Source: Cymodocea nodosa
Lineage: Eukaryota > Streptophyta > Magnoliopsida > Alismatales > Cymodoceaceae
Direction: 5' to 3'
Assembly (NCBI GenBank): GCA_036874045.1
Contig: CM072343.1
Span: forward strand, 16,698,001-16,762,000
DNA: 64,000 nt
This document shows, piece after piece, positions 1-12,985 of the stretch (the first letter of the stretch is position 1; each line of letters begins with the position of its first letter). The position numbers were made by a program, and so were the translations under genes. The notes beneath the pieces were generated by a model, which was given only the letters and a program-made list of their open reading frames with translations, had not been told where the DNA came from and did not search any database.

Positions 1-1285
1 GAAGTATAAAGCTGATGGCACTATTGAGAGACACAAAGCTCGGTTGGTAGCTAAAAACTACAACCAAAAGGAAAACCTTGATTATAATGAGACTTTCACC
101 CTTGTCGTGAAACTTACCATAGTTCGTATACTCCTAACTGTAGCTACGGCTAAAGGGTGGCAATTGACACAACTTGATGTCAATAATACCTTTCTTCATG
201 GAGATTTACAAGAGGAGGTGTACATGGACTTACCACTAGGAGTTCATCATGAGGGGGAGAATGCAGTTTGTCAATCTTCTAGAAATTGGTATTTTAAGTT
301 AAATCAAGCCCTTCTTGATATGAACTTCAATCACTCTCATGTCGACTATACTTGTTTATATTGACGACATTTTAGTTGCAAGAGATTGTATTCAAGAAAT
401 AGAATTGAAAGTCCATTTAGACTCCCAATTCAAGCTTAAAAATTAGGGAGAGATTAAATATGTCCTAGGAGTTGAACTTGCTTGATCAAAAGATGCCATC
501 ATCATAACATAAAAGAAATACATCCTTGAACTCCTTTCTAAAATTGGATTTCTTGGCGCCTCTCCAAGGTCAACACCCCTAGATGAAAACTTCAAAGTGG
601 ATCCCAACAGTCCCCCCATTGCTAACAAACCTTAGTTTCAACAGCTTATTGGAAAGCTCATATATATCACTTTTACTCGATTAGACATATCGTTTGTCAT
701 GTAATTATTCAGCCAATATATGCATCATCCAATGCAATGTCATATGTAGGGTCTACTTCAGATTCTTCGATATTTGAAGGGCTCACTTGGGAAAGGTATT
801 ATGTTTAGTGCCAACAATAATTTAAAGCTTCAAGCCTTTGGTGACGTAGATTGGGCAAGATGTCCACTAAGTAAAACATCTGTGTCTGGGTTTTCTATAT
901 TTCTCGGTAGATCCATTGTCTCATAGAAATCAGAAAAACAAAGCACTATTTCAACTTCCATTGTTGAAGCTGAATTCCACGCCATGCACCAAATTGTAAG
1001 TGAAGTCATTTGACTACGAAAAGTTTTATTAGATTTATGTGTTGAACAGGTTCAACCCGTTAAGCTTTACTACGACAACGACACAACTCTACACATAGCA
1101 AAAAACCTAATTTTTCATGAATGAACAAAGTATATTGAGATAGATTATCACTTTGCCTGCAAAAATGTATGAATGGAACAATATGTTTAAAGTATATCCG
1201 GTCTTCATATCAAATTTCCGACGTAATGACAAAGCCCTTAGGTAAAAATGCTTTCCTTTTAATGTTTGCAGGTAGTTAGTGTCCG
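1..1285 (+). pseudogene. Ty1/copia pol remnant (reverse transcriptase to RNase H)
   Basis: The reading starts inside the copia reverse transcriptase, with the conserved stretch that introduces the RT core (KARLVAK near base 35). It continues through QLTQLDVNNTFLHGDL (about 160-210) and the catalytic YIDDIL (about 357-374). The RNase H part follows, with a KQSTIST-type motif near 935 and a terminal MTKPLG near 1225. Stops and frame changes are scattered throughout (for example after 361 and near 443), so it is dead. The motifs are those of plant copia polymerases, perhaps the Ale/Retrofit type, but the lineage is a guess. The 5' half lies off the left edge and no LTR is visible on the right. 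Confidence 0.9.
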
Positions 1286-3930
1286 ATGAATAACAATTGA
1301 CCAGTCTTTTGCCCTATCCTCCATTCTTTCTTCTCCTTCTCCATACTCTCGCTTCCCAATGATTCCACCATTTCCTTCCAGCTTTCAAGAGTTCTGTCCC
1401 TGTCTAGCTTAAATTCTTCTACTACAATGATTAAGAGAAACAAGTAATTTAAAAAGGACATTATTTCCAACTTATCAATCAATCAATCAATCAATCTCTA
1501 ATCTTGACGATGCCGCCACCTCCCGACGATGAAAACACGGACAAAGCATCAAAAACTTAGGAAGCAGCCTTTGTAGACCTTAATGAGTTTGTTTTACTTA
1601 CGGATTTGCTGTGTGTAATAGCTTGCCTTCCAGTTTCCTGGGAAGGAAAGAATTTCTTATGTAAATGGACGTTTTAATTGTCCAACAAGAATTAACAAAA
1701 AATATTCAACCATCCAAACATTATAATATCAAAAACTAACAAGTACTCTATCATATATCTTATAAAAACTCCTTTTCTTTTCAACACACTTTATAATAAA
1801 TTTCTAGTTAAGGACTTTACCATAAATTTTTCTAAATTATTGAAAATTATGGGGAAGTTTTTTTAATTCTAAAATTTTCTATTAGCTGCCTAGATAAATA
1901 ACTTTTATTGTTGATCTACTTGTTATCATCTAAATTTTGTGATTTTATTAACATAAATTATTACAAATGTGGTGTATAACAGCCATTGCTTCCATCGATA
2001 TTGATTGCAAGTCCAACAAAAAAAACTATGAAATTCTTAAGTGTGCCATTTCCATACATGTATTGAATGCTGAAATGAAAACCACCCATATTGACAAGAA
2101 AGTGAAAGCTTTATTCCAACATGCAAATGAGAAATTGAAAGATGATTTTTATTTTATTTTTTTAAATAGAGAGTTTCCAATCAGGAGGATGCCATTTTTA
2201 CCACCTGGTAAATGCGATTTTTGAAATCACCACTTGACTAGTCTTTTCTTCTTTTGTGAAATTTCTCTGGAAAGATAAAAGGCAGGCTCATTCGTCCACA
2301 TTGGCGTTGCAATCCTGATCATGTTTTCAACTCTGCCACTTGAGTTCAAAGACACCAACCATCATCACATGAAGCTTTTGGAAGATTTCAGTTGTTTTAT
2401 GTAAAGAACCTTGTGAGTTTTTACCTGACTATGACTTACACAATCTTATATATTCAAATGGTAAATTATCTTTTCACTATTTGCATAATCGTAGATTTGA
2501 GTTTATGCGATCGTAAGTTTGAATCGTTTGAAGTACATCCGCCAAAAAAAAGGACTATGACTTCAGTTGTTAATTTTTCAAAATTTAAAATTTGGAAGAC
2601 ATTATCGGTTTATTCACCAGTCAAGTTGCACGTATTGATGTGATGTATAATTGATTGTTTATAAATATAGGCTAGCAATTAGTATATACGTAATTTCGAG
2701 CACGGGATTCCATCTACAATCACACCATTAATTAAAAGTCAGAATTTTTGCTTAGCGTCCTTGAAAAATTAGAATTAATACATATACTTTTAAATTTTAA
2801 TATTATCATCGAAAACTTAGAACCACGTTGAGAAGTATATTATAAATGTAATTTTAAATTTTTGAAAAATATCTATACAATAATTTATTTATTTTTTTAT
2901 AATAATACGAATACTAAAAGTCGAACTTGCCTACAGAAAAGTTACAATTTAGGTTGCTGTCCTAGACATCCTACGGCCCCACGTGTCCTGCCGTGCTCCT
3001 CCTCGGCTGGTGCTGGGCCTCCATTCGTATGTCGCCACGTATGCTGTCCACCACCACCTCAGCAAACAATAATAACATGTGAAATTAAGATTTGAACAAT
3101 AGTTTTGTTTATTAATTAACGATACTTATACTTTTTTTTTGGACTTTCAATTACGAAGAATGTAAAAACTTTATTATTATCTGGAAAAAGGGTAAGAGAA
3201 CTCGTACGCGAAGAAGTTAGAGGAAAATGAAGCTGGAGTTACGCTAAAAATATTTTTTGTGTTTTAGATATATTAATTTTAAATTTATCAATAATAAAAA
3301 TTGTATCTAAAATAAATAGATATTTTAAAAAAAATATTTAGTTCAAATATAATTTTAATCTAATAAATCTTACGTATATGTATCTAAACCATAACATAAA
3401 CGATTACAGTACTTTTAATTGAGTAGCAAGAAATTGGAGGAAAATGAGACCGTGGGTACGCTACTGTTCATTCTATAATTCAGATATATTAATTTTAAAT
3501 ATGTAAAAAGTAAAAATAATATGTAAAATAAATAGTTTTTTTTACAAATATTATTTTAGGTATGGTTTTAACAGATTTTATGTTTATTTATTGAGTCATG
3601 AGATAAACAGCATGCGATTAGGGTTTCAGTCGAGGAGGAAGATGTTGTGAAGTTGCAGAGGTTCAGCATTGCGAAGAACTGTCGTTACCTGCGCTGTGCG
3701 GACACGGACAGCCATCCCTTACATTTCAGATTTCTGTTCTTATTCCACGGGACTGGACTCTGCTCTCAAATGCTTGCTTGCTTGTCGCAATCCCCAGGCT
3801 CTTCTGTCGTCAATCGATCTTCAACGGTTCAATCAAAATTTAAAATTCGAAACCAACGAAGTATACCAATCCCCTCCCTTGGGCCTCTCTTGTCCTGTCG
3901 ATTTGTGTCTGAGCATGTCCACCATCGTCA
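1286..3930. other. AT-rich intergenic DNA, no gene recognised
   Basis: This stretch has short open frames only. One of 85 codons at 1967-2224 (plus) is lysine-rich and matches no family I recognise. A GC-rich patch near 2960-3060 contains two ACGT cores. Two imperfect copies of a roughly 130-base sequence lie at about 3189-3330 and 3422-3545. From 3600 the base composition rises towards the downstream gene. Confidence 0.5.
1474..1497. repeat. (TCAA)n microsatellite
   Basis: A run of about five to six TCAA/AATC tetranucleotides. Confidence 0.85.
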
Positions 3931-3938
3931 TATATAAA
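3931..3938 (+). promoter_or_regulatory. TATA box of the PADRE-like gene
   Basis: TATATAAA lies 40 bases before the ATG at 3978. This would place transcription start near 3960 and give a very short leader. It also argues against using the upstream in-frame ATG at 3669, which lies before this TATA box. Confidence 0.55.
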
Positions 3939-3977
3939 GAGGTAGGTAGACACTCGCTGGGTCACGCCACACGATCG

Positions 3978-4175
3978 ATGGGCAACTGCACGGTGAAGGG
4001 TACCACAATCTACTACTGCTCTTCAGATGGCACGGCAGCAGGGAACTGCAATCCCAGAAGGGGGAGGAGGAGGAGGACGACGAGGAGGGTGGCCGGGAGG
4101 GAGAACCATCGCCACCATGCCGTCTGTGTCATGACGGAGTCCAAGCCCGTCTCCCCCAACCACGACACCCTCGTC

Positions 4176-4206
<31 letters not shown>

Positions 4207-4562
4207 GCAGCAGCAGCGGTACACACCCGTACCTCATCCTCCCCTTGGCTTCCAAACGGACGACGTCCACGTTGGGAGGGCATCGTTGCTCCTCGCCACG
4301 TGATCTCGTCGGACGACTGGAGGTACTGCCGTCCACCGTGAAGGGTGTGTGGAGGGTCAGGCTGGTGATCAGCTACGACCACCTGGCGCGCATCCTGTCG
4401 GAGAAGGCGAACACCGAGGCGCTGATCGAGAGGATGAGGGCGTTTGCCAGCACCACCGCTGGGCGCGTCACGGCGACCGTGCACGTCACTCGTCCGACGC
4501 CGGCGTTGCAGCTTCTGCGTCCGCTCGGTGTGGCCGCGCGCGACGATGCAGAATGTGCGTAG
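3978..4562 (+). CDS. MGNC-type PADRE (DUF4228)-like protein, 194 aa, divergent
   Basis: Inferred to be a small protein of the plant PADRE/DUF4228 family, whose members are mostly stress-responsive and of unknown biochemical function. The protein begins MGNC, a classic N-myristoylation/palmitoylation start that would tether it to membranes. An Arg-rich stretch (residues 27-41) follows, then VMTES (51-55), which resembles the start of the PADRE core. A Gly9-Ser5 linker (67-80) precedes a YLILPL segment (85-90) like the family's YFLLPL. The strongest match is EVLPSTVKGVWRVRLVIS (115-132) plus LARILSEKANTEALIERMR (136-154), typical of the family C-terminus. The middle of the domain is missing or replaced by the Gly/Ser run, and the last 35 residues are unusual. 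The frame is open upstream to 3669, but the TATA box at 3931 and the MGNC start favour 3978. Single exon, GC-rich. Confidence 0.6.
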
Positions 4563-5939
4563 TGCACGATCATCGACGGAGCACGTGGGCGTGCATGGGA
4601 TCGATCAAGCACATCTGCTGCTCTCCGATTCCATGGATTTTCTGTGTCCTGTTGGGCGCAGGAAGAGCTGATGAGCTGTCCTTGAGCTCCATGAAGAATC
4701 CTTTAATTATGTTTTTCTCTGTAACCGTAAGGAGGTAGTACATATAATCGCAAGTGCGATTTCAAAAACTCTAATTTGCGTTAACAATGTGACGAAGAAG
4801 AACCTCCACCACTGCTAAGGTACGATCTTGTATAATATCATAACAAATAAAATTTACATGATCTCAGAATAAATTCATATATATCTCTTTAATTTAAATA
4901 AAATAAAATACTGTAGACATAAAACAAACCATAAAGTAAAAGAGTATTAAAATAATCTCACATTATTTAAACTAAACGTAAGAGATAATATATAATGAAT
5001 CTCTCCACTCATTACTAATTAATTTTGAGTTAAAATTTCACAAAAAGTTATAATATAATCAAGGAATATAAGTCAATTACATTGTGTTAAGTTTGGGCAT
5101 CAGGGTAAAGAAAGTATTAATCATATATATTTACGTCTGATCATCATGAAGTATTTCAAGTACATATGTCACTAAAACAGGTAATTTACTAAATAATTAG
5201 GTCATCAAGTCTAAGTTCACATATAACCAATTTATTTTTTTAGAGATCAATATTTTAAACGCATTTTAATCCATTTTGCCCGAGTGCTAGTGAGTTAGAT
5301 GACAAGTTGAACTTCTTAAAGGATCTAGTAACCTGTTAACCTTTTGGGGCTTATAATTTTATTATTTTTATTTTTTTGATTTATAAAACTCGATTTAAAA
5401 AAGTAAAATAAGTAATGAATATTACTTATTTTACAAGTTAACTAAAAATAAAAAACTCTCATCATATTATTGTTTATCTCATACACTATCATCTTTTAAA
5501 GTATTGCATTCCATCAATTTTATTATAGTACTTGATTTATATCAAATATAGGGATATTTTTAAATTTTTATTTTTGTGGACGAAATATAACTGGTTTACC
5601 ATTACAAGCCGCGAAGAGCATACGTTTTCAACCATTAAAAAAGAAACCCAGAAAGATGATCAAACAAAACTAACATCACAAAGATTCGTAGAGTGGGTTA
5701 GCTTGCCATTGGGAACACACACATCATTCTATTGAACAATATTCACATCTAATTTAACGCTAGCTTACAACGGAGTGGAATAGAAAACATTAGAAAAAAG
5801 AGAAGACCCCCAAAAACTATGGTGCTGATTCAAACATAGATACCATACGCTTCCACTTTTCAAAAGATGGATCCTGCAAACCAAAATAGAGAACGGGTTG
5901 TTGCTACAAAGTTCTCAAAACATTGTTAGCGATATTTGT
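4563..5939. other. Intergenic AT-rich DNA
   Basis: No gene seen. It contains the presumed 3' region of the PADRE-like gene on the left and, near 5760-5939, the 3' untranslated region of the minus-strand KELP gene. Confidence 0.5.
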
Positions 5940-8900
5940 TCACTGAAGCTTCTCAATTGCAGCTTCAATGTCAGGAACTGCATTCCTAAAAGCTGCCCAC
6001 TGATCTGCCGTCAAGCTTATACCTGAAGCAAAGCAGAAGTTTGAGATGATGGATACGAAGTTGATAGATACTTAAAACTGCTCCTAATGGAAGTGAATTA
6101 TCACAGAGAAAACCAGCTGAAGCATCATTATAAAAAGAGAACGGAAAACTAGAAGACCTAGATAGATCTCAATTCCACAGAAGCATTGTATATTCTAGAA
6201 AAAATAATGAATATCAGAAATAAACAAAATTAATTGATGTAGGCTATGACAGCGAACCCAATTCCAAGAAAAGAATCAATTGAAATTGTGATTACACCGC
6301 TAACAAGTCATTCTAATGTACAAATACACTAGTTGGGCAAAGAATAAGATCTTGTGAACGTCAACTGCTACATCCTGATGCAAAACATCAAGGAAACATG
6401 AAATTCTTTTACCACGAGCAGCATAGAGAGAAATATAGAAACATGTTAAATCTCCTACTAAATCATTTGAAACATGTTTCTAATGTCATATTACTTTGTA
6501 ACTCTCCTATTAAATTATATGATTTTTTTTATATGGAACCTAATTCACGTGACATTGTCTAAAGAATAAGTGCTCTTAAAAGTTATTAAAATATATAGGC
6601 TAATAATGTTAATATTAAATAATATCTAGAATTCTTAACTTTAAGTCATTTAGTTTTACAATGTTTTTTATGTTTCTTTCAATTTAATGAAATATTATTA
6701 AAAATTGCAAACACAACCTTATATTTTCGTATTACATTTGAAAATGCATTAATAAAAATAAAACAGAAAAAAGAAAGTATAATTTGATAATTTTATTTTG
6801 TAATCTCCTTATTAAGCATATATAGTTGATAATCACACCTGATTAGTTTACTAGTATCCACCAATGACATGTTGCAATTTGTGTTATTTGTTATAAATTG
6901 TGAATTCTTTAATTGCTTCATTCATTTTAGATTGATTTTTCTTCTCCAAAAAAAAGTTATTGATTTTCTCTGGAACTGGTGAGCTCATAGAACATCAAGT
7001 TTTTTATCTCTCCTATTGCTTGTGACTTCCAATTGTATTGCCCAACTTTTAGACTTCTATGTTGCTCCTACAACAACCAGCAAAATGTTTTTTTGCCTAA
7101 CAAAGACTGTCAAAGATTTCAATAATCCGGCCTAGATTACAAATCAAGGTAAAAATATATCTAATCCTATGTGTAGTGTTGCAATTTGTTATTGACTATT
7201 TGATTTCTTGTGGCAACAAAACAATAGCCAAATACAATGATTGTCAATTCCAGGAGTGGCTTCTTCATATAAGACATAAAAAAGCAACTGCAATGGACAT
7301 ATAAGAACACCCATGCTAGAGGAGTCAACCACAATGGATATATCCTCTAATAGTAGTACACAGGCCACCTGTAATTGGTCAATCTTCATCTATCATATTC
7401 AACCATGTAGACTGCCATAAACATTCTTATGTAGGCAGCAAGACACCCAAGTAGTAAACTTGGGGTCCTTGGGAACTTGGAGACGTGGGAATAAAATAAT
7501 TTTTTTTTACTATTAAAAAAAAAAATTTGGGTGCTACCTAGGTGTCTGTCTTAATATGCATGGCTATAAAAGCTCCTCAATACACTTGTAGCACGGAACA
7601 ACTTGTCTGATAACTAAACTTTAAACCCCCACTCCAGACTTGATCTCTACCCTGTACTTGCTTGACTAACTTAAAGCAGCATTGAATCCTTGATCCCTCA
7701 CAATGAGTGCTGGTCAGTCATCTTTTGCAGGTCAAGCACCATCACAGTTTGGTAGCCCCCAAGTCATCTGGCAAAAAGTCTTTGGTTTCTACTTGACTCA
7801 TCAAAGAGTCATCATCCCTAGTGACGTTCACTGATGCCTCCAAACTCTCTAGTCAAAGTTGTGTCCTTGCCTTCTTAAATGCATTTACCATTTACATGCC
7901 TTCCATTATATCTTTATGTACATTTTGCTAATTGTTATAGACCAATTTAAATGTCTTCAACCATATAATGGATCTAGGTTTGAATCCTAGGTAGTTTTTG
8001 ACATTAAGCAAACTTAGTCCAAAGAAGACAAGGAACAGACATGGTTCCTATACTTTTGGGAGAAGAGAAAGGCTTGCATAGGAGGAAGAGGAGATGAAGC
8101 AAATGACAGTTGTTGGTGGGTGGCGATAGTGACCTATAAGAGGAAGCGGAAGAACAAGGGTGTGGTTTGATTCAGACAAACAAGGAACAATGGATGGTTT
8201 TTGCTACCTGTGTGGCAATGACACAACTACACAAACAACAAAGAGGAGAGGATGATATTCCAATATATGGAATGAAATTTGAAGAAATGAAAGGATGAAG
8301 ACATGATTGGAAATAGTTTATTCCAGGAAAGATTTATCTAGGAAAATGATAGAAACATAACTATAGCTCTAATACTTTTATATAGGGACAAAGGATCGAT
8401 ATATGCAACAGATGATGATTGTGGTCTTACCCTACACATTAAATCAACATGTCAACTAAAAAACAATCTGTAGCATTAAATGTTTGAATTCCCTTATGCT
8501 TCATGAAGGTTGTCATAAAGAACATTAAACAAAACAAAGTTCAGGAAAGATGTGATTGATAAAAATCTTAGTTTCAGAACATCTAATGAAACGATCTTTA
8601 CATTTGAGTTGTCAACACAAATGGCAATACCAAGGTGAGAACCCTTCAAAATGTCCAAGGTGAGGTGAGGCAAGAGGCAAGGCAACCACACGACCAAAGC
8701 AAGGCAACAATTTATGGATCTTAAATAAACAAATAACATAAAAAGAAAATAAAGAGAAAAATTGAAAATAAAAAAGTAGCAAACTAGAAACACAAATCAG
8801 AAAAAAGAAGAAAATAAAAAAAATGGAAATGAAAAAAAAAGCAAAATATCCAAAGGACATGCTGGATTATTGCTGGAGATCAACCAGATAGTAATGAGAG

Positions 8901-10765
8901 GATAATGGCAGAGGTCGTCAAAGCAAGAGGCCCCAATGGAAATGCAGTGGAAGACTAGAGAGGCAAGGAGGGAAGCCCTAGTCTGCTAGAAGAGGTATCA
9001 AAGTTGGAGGTGGAAGAAGAAAGGAGATGGATCCTTCTAGGGTTTTCTATCAAGAACAACTGAGTCTTTTTGACCCAATTACCCATTTAAAAGGCTTCGT
9101 CGCAAAGGTGATGAAGGCATCTCTGTATCATTCTAGACAACAAAGCAAAAGGAGGAGACCGCCTTAGTTACCTATGGTGCCTCAACTATGTTCCAGACAA
9201 GGACTTCTCACAGGACTGCCTAAGTGCCCATACATGACACCTTGATAGCAGTCTGTAATGGCTCACAATTCATCAACCTGCTCACTGGAAAATGAATTGG
9301 ATTTCACTCATTGTGCAGGATAGGCTAGCCAAGAAAAATTGATAATAGCTATCAAAAATAATTTTATGCCAAATTTCTAGGATAAGTGGATAAACAAAGC
9401 TTGGAGCCCCAGAAATGATTATACGGTTGATAATGCTAGTATGATGAAGTTGAGATGAGTTCTCAAAACAAAGTAAGAACAACAGAATGAAAGCTTTGTG
9501 CATTTGGCAGACTGATTCCATAAAGTGATTATATAATTGGTAATAAACGTTTTATTGCTGAACAAGAAAGATTTTCATTGACAACAGCAATACCGACACA
9601 AATCTTTTAAAATAGAGTTAGTATGACAAAGTTGAGACAAATTCTGCAGATAAAGTTAGAACAGCAGGTTGAAAGCTTTGCAAAACTTGCCAAGCTGATA
9701 ATAGGCATTCTAATGGTAATATCTATACAAAAGCTTCAAGCTTTTGCACTTTTCGAACAAGGAGGATTTCAAAAGAAAATGACTATAACTGATCAGTATT
9801 GAGTCTGGCAGACACTAAACTGAATTAGCAAGTTAAAACTTATCTAATTGATGTTCTTCAGTATAAAATGAGAAACAGAAAAAACATGTTTTTTATGCAT
9901 TTCATATTCCTAAGGATTTCGAGTTGCAAGCTATTATTTACTCATGCAACGTCTCTGAGATCCAAATTACGGTTGTATTATCAATAATTGACATTACTTA
10001 TTCCTAATGAACTGAATGACAGCGAAGTGTTACTTCACATTCACAACCTCACAGAACCATGCCAATAGAAACCCCTCATTCGAGCCAAGCTACCAAGTAA
10101 CAACTCTTGCAGCACTACGATGCTACAAGTAAGCAAAAACAAAGGAAATTTACTGTCCGGTACGCATGTTTCATGTAATTATAAATCTAATCAGCACAAA
10201 AAAGTAGGGCGGGGAAATTAAAATGGGAAAAACCTTTGGAGGACGGGAGCTGTTTTCCATCTTTCTCGTAAAATTCCCGAAGGGACACCAAAGTCCTCCC
10301 TCTGAACTCCTGGATCGTCACCCTCCTCTTGTTCGACAACTGCAACATTCCAACTAACACTAGAACATCAGCAAAACTATATTAGTTAAATCTCCTACCG
10401 CTCGATGAACCGTAAAGGTGAAAAAATCTCACGTGGCAAATGATGAGATCGCCGTTGTCATCGACCTCCCTCTCCCTGCTCCTCTTCTCTCCGCGCCCTT
10501 CCTCATCCTCCTCCTCCAACACCTCCCCCACCACCGTCCGCGCCTCCTCGTCTTCTTTTCTTCGTCCAGCCACTTCCTTCTTGGAGAGAAGGAAGGACTC
10601 GACGACCTGGCGGACGAAGAGCTTCCGGTCGGGGATGGAGAGATCCATCCCTAGGCGAGAAGAGGCGGCGTTGCGGATCTTATACTCCGTGGTCTCTTCC
10701 AAATCTGCGTCGTTGAGAATATCCAGCACCGCCTCCTCCACCTTCTTCCTCGTCTCCTCGTCCAT
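5940..10765 (-). CDS. KELP: RNA polymerase II transcriptional coactivator KELP (3 exons, 173 aa)
   Basis: Nuclear coactivator that pairs a DEK C-terminal-like helical domain with a PC4/Sub1 single-strand DNA-binding domain. Exons: 10433-10765 (111 codons), 10234-10339, and 5940-6022 including the TGA stop at 5940-5942. Both introns have GT..AG ends (GTGAGA donor at 10432, GTTTTT donor at 10233), and the joined length of 522 bases stays in frame. Residues 1-60 (MDEETRKKVEEAVLDILNDA onward) match the DEK_C part. Residues 63-105 are an acidic/basic linker. Residues 106-173 (DLIIC, then LSNKRRVTIQEFRGRTLVSL, then ISLTADQWAAF) are the PC4 fold. Length is close to the Arabidopsis protein as I recall it (about 165 aa). 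The frame is open upstream to 10858, but MDEETR is the usual start. Intron 2 is 4.2 kb. Confidence 0.93.
6023..10233 (-). other. Long intron 2 of KELP
   Basis: 4211 bases between a GT donor (10233) and an AG acceptor (6023-6024). It is AT-rich, with no coding frame I can assign. It holds a small foldback (7441-7547) and two diverged copies of an 80-base sequence (9435-9514 and 9616-9700). Confidence 0.8.
7441..7547. mobile_element. Small foldback/MITE-like element
   Basis: AGACACCCAAGTAG (7441-7454) is answered by CTACCTAGGTGTCT (7534-7547), inverted with 12 of 14 matches. They enclose an A/T-rich centre of about 80 bases. It could be a small terminal-inverted-repeat element or a chance hairpin. 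No target duplication was settled. Confidence 0.35.
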
Positions 10766-11591
10766 GACTGCCGCCTGCGTTGGTCGGAAACCTGGTGGCG
10801 GGGTTTGGCGGCGGAGTTTGGGATTTCCTAAACGAGCAGGTTCACAAGAACGACCCACTCGATTTCATTTCATAACCTTTTCTATTTTACGTTTTTTATA
10901 TTATTTTTTAAAACGAGATAAAAGTCTTCGTCGAAAATTAATTAACCACAATCAATGAAAGAAACTTCAAGGTATAAATCAAAAGATTACAATAAATCTT
11001 TTCCTTCAATTTCATCACCTCAATATCCAACAAGAAAACCATTAGTAGTGTTATGAGTTACCTGATAGTTCTAATTGCATTCAACGTCTCTAATCAAATC
11101 CATACCTGAATCTGTAGTTGGTTAAATTTTTTAGTTAAAAATAAGTTAAATTAGTCGTATTATGAAAATTTTAAAAGATAATGATTTATTCATATCTGTT
11201 AATTGTTATTTTGTTTTATATTTTACTTTTATCTATAAATAAAAAGTTTTCAGAATCAAAAATCAAAATATATAGAAGGAGATACAAACAGAACAAGGTA
11301 TGTAACCAATTAATTACCCTGAATTTTAAATCAAATAAAACTGTATTCATGTCTGCTACAATTAATGTACTTATTATTAAATCTTTTACATTGAGTACAA
11401 TACAAAATGTAAGTATGGGAGAGAGGTAATTAAAGTAACAGTCATGTAAGTTAATTAAAAAAAATTAAAATTGTACCACTAAGTATAACTATGTCACGTG
11501 AGTTGCACATGTATAACTCGTTAAGTTACTTGAATATACACTAAGTTAATGCGTTGTGTTAGTGTTATAAGCTTATAAGTTATTTCTTTAT
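10766..11591. other. KELP upstream region and AT-rich DNA
   Basis: The leader and promoter of KELP (minus strand) should lie in about 10766-10950. From about 11460 to 11590 the sequence resembles part of the copia LTR near 18060-18200: palindromic TAACTCGTTAAGTTA-type motifs followed by an ATGCGTT...TTATAAGCTTA block. Confidence 0.45.
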
Positions 11592-12985
11592 TGTACGTGT
11601 TTTATAGTTAAATTAACAAAGTAAGTCCATTGAGTTACACTAACTCCACAGATCATTTATTTTCTAACATGCTACTATAGCAGTTGTAGAAATAGGAAAT
11701 TCGAAGGAAAACCACGATTGCACATATCAAGTATGAATTCACTCATGAAATGAAGAAGAAATCACCATCGTTGATATGAATGAAGGAAATCCAACCAATC
11801 ATTTAAGCAAAAACAGTTACTACTAAAAGAAATATAAAAAAAGAGGAGAAAGACAAACAAAGTGAGGGGAGAGAGGTGGAGAACTACACTAACTGTAGGA
11901 AGCATCAGAAGTTCCTTGAAGCTCCACACCACCATCAAAATCACCAACCATCGGAGGTTTGTGAAAATACTTTTCGGATGTCGGGTCGATTCCAAGCCAA
12001 ACATGGTGACTGACAACCACTATGAGGAGTGATCGCGTCGCAGGAAGGAAAACCATTTTCACCAAGCATTAATTCATATCTTGGGAGATTGTAAAGCTTC
12101 TAGCCTTGGTTTCAAGTTGATGCCAGTATACTAAAGAGGAGATCAACTTACAAGTCTTGGTTCGCGATTTTATAGGGAGAGGAGGCAAGATTGTAAGTGA
12201 TTAAGTTTTTAGTGGTGTAATCACGTCGCATGTAGTGACAGAAGTTTTTACTGTCGATAGAGATTTTTACATTTCACATTTTGCTCATCTTCAAAAACAT
12301 ATCAAAACAAAAATACCAAAAATAATTAGTTATCTGCGTTTACATTTAGTATTAAAGTGTTGTATTGTTTGTTTTGTATCGTGATTAATGTTATCATTGT
12401 CAATATTGTGAATGCTTTATGTTTGTTTGATTCAGAAAATAGAAAATAGTTTATTGTTTACTGAAATTGATTCATGCTGAATACTAAAAATCTTAATGGT
12501 TATTATTTGGAATATCTGAATGTTAGTATTACTTAATGACGAATCTCAGATTAACTGACATTAAAAAGCTTAATTAATATTATTTATATTCTATAGAACC
12601 GCCCAATGGTTGGCCGAATTCCTTTGTGAATAATAGTATTTAACTAGAAAGGTAAGCTCGTGGAGTTAACTTAAGTCCACAAGATTAGTCCGTTGAGTTA
12701 ACTATAACTTCATGAACTAAGTCCGTTGAGTTAACTGTAACTCAATGAAGTGCTTAACTGAATACATATAAACTCTAATATAAAAATAAAAATAGTACAC
12801 AATTCTTACTCAATCTTTATGAGATCGACTTGTAATTACACACAAATGCAATATACATTGTGCACTTGCAGTAAAAATACAAATTAGATGTAATATCTAA
12901 TTTGTGTGAAAAGTTGTTTGTTTACTTCTAAAAGAATTTATTAATACAAGCATAAAAACAAATCAAACAAGATTTTCTAACATCG
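11592..12985. repeat. 1.4-kb direct repeat, copy A (LTR-like)
   Basis: Matches 13931-15352 over its whole length in the same orientation. Shared landmarks include TTTATAGTTAAAT at the left end and GAGGAGTGATCGC (about 12022 and 14370). GCCCAATGGTTGGCCGAATTCCT occurs at about 12601 and 14916, and GTGCACTTGCAG near the right end. The latter ending, preceded by GATCGAC..GTA, is common at the 3' end of plant LTRs. Most likely an LTR, either one of a pair or a solo copy. Confidence 0.7.

Noticed and set aside
4013-4484. Long minus-strand open frames opposite the PADRE-like gene, with Ala and Pro runs
   Set aside because: They mirror the GGC/AGC repeats and GC-rich codons of the plus-strand gene; no family resemblance.
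7970-8000. GGTTTGAATCC resembling a tRNA B box
   Set aside because: No A box at the right distance and no cloverleaf.
10440-10958. Plus-strand frames over KELP exon 1
   Set aside because: Antisense shadows of the minus-strand exon, which has clear homology and splice sites.
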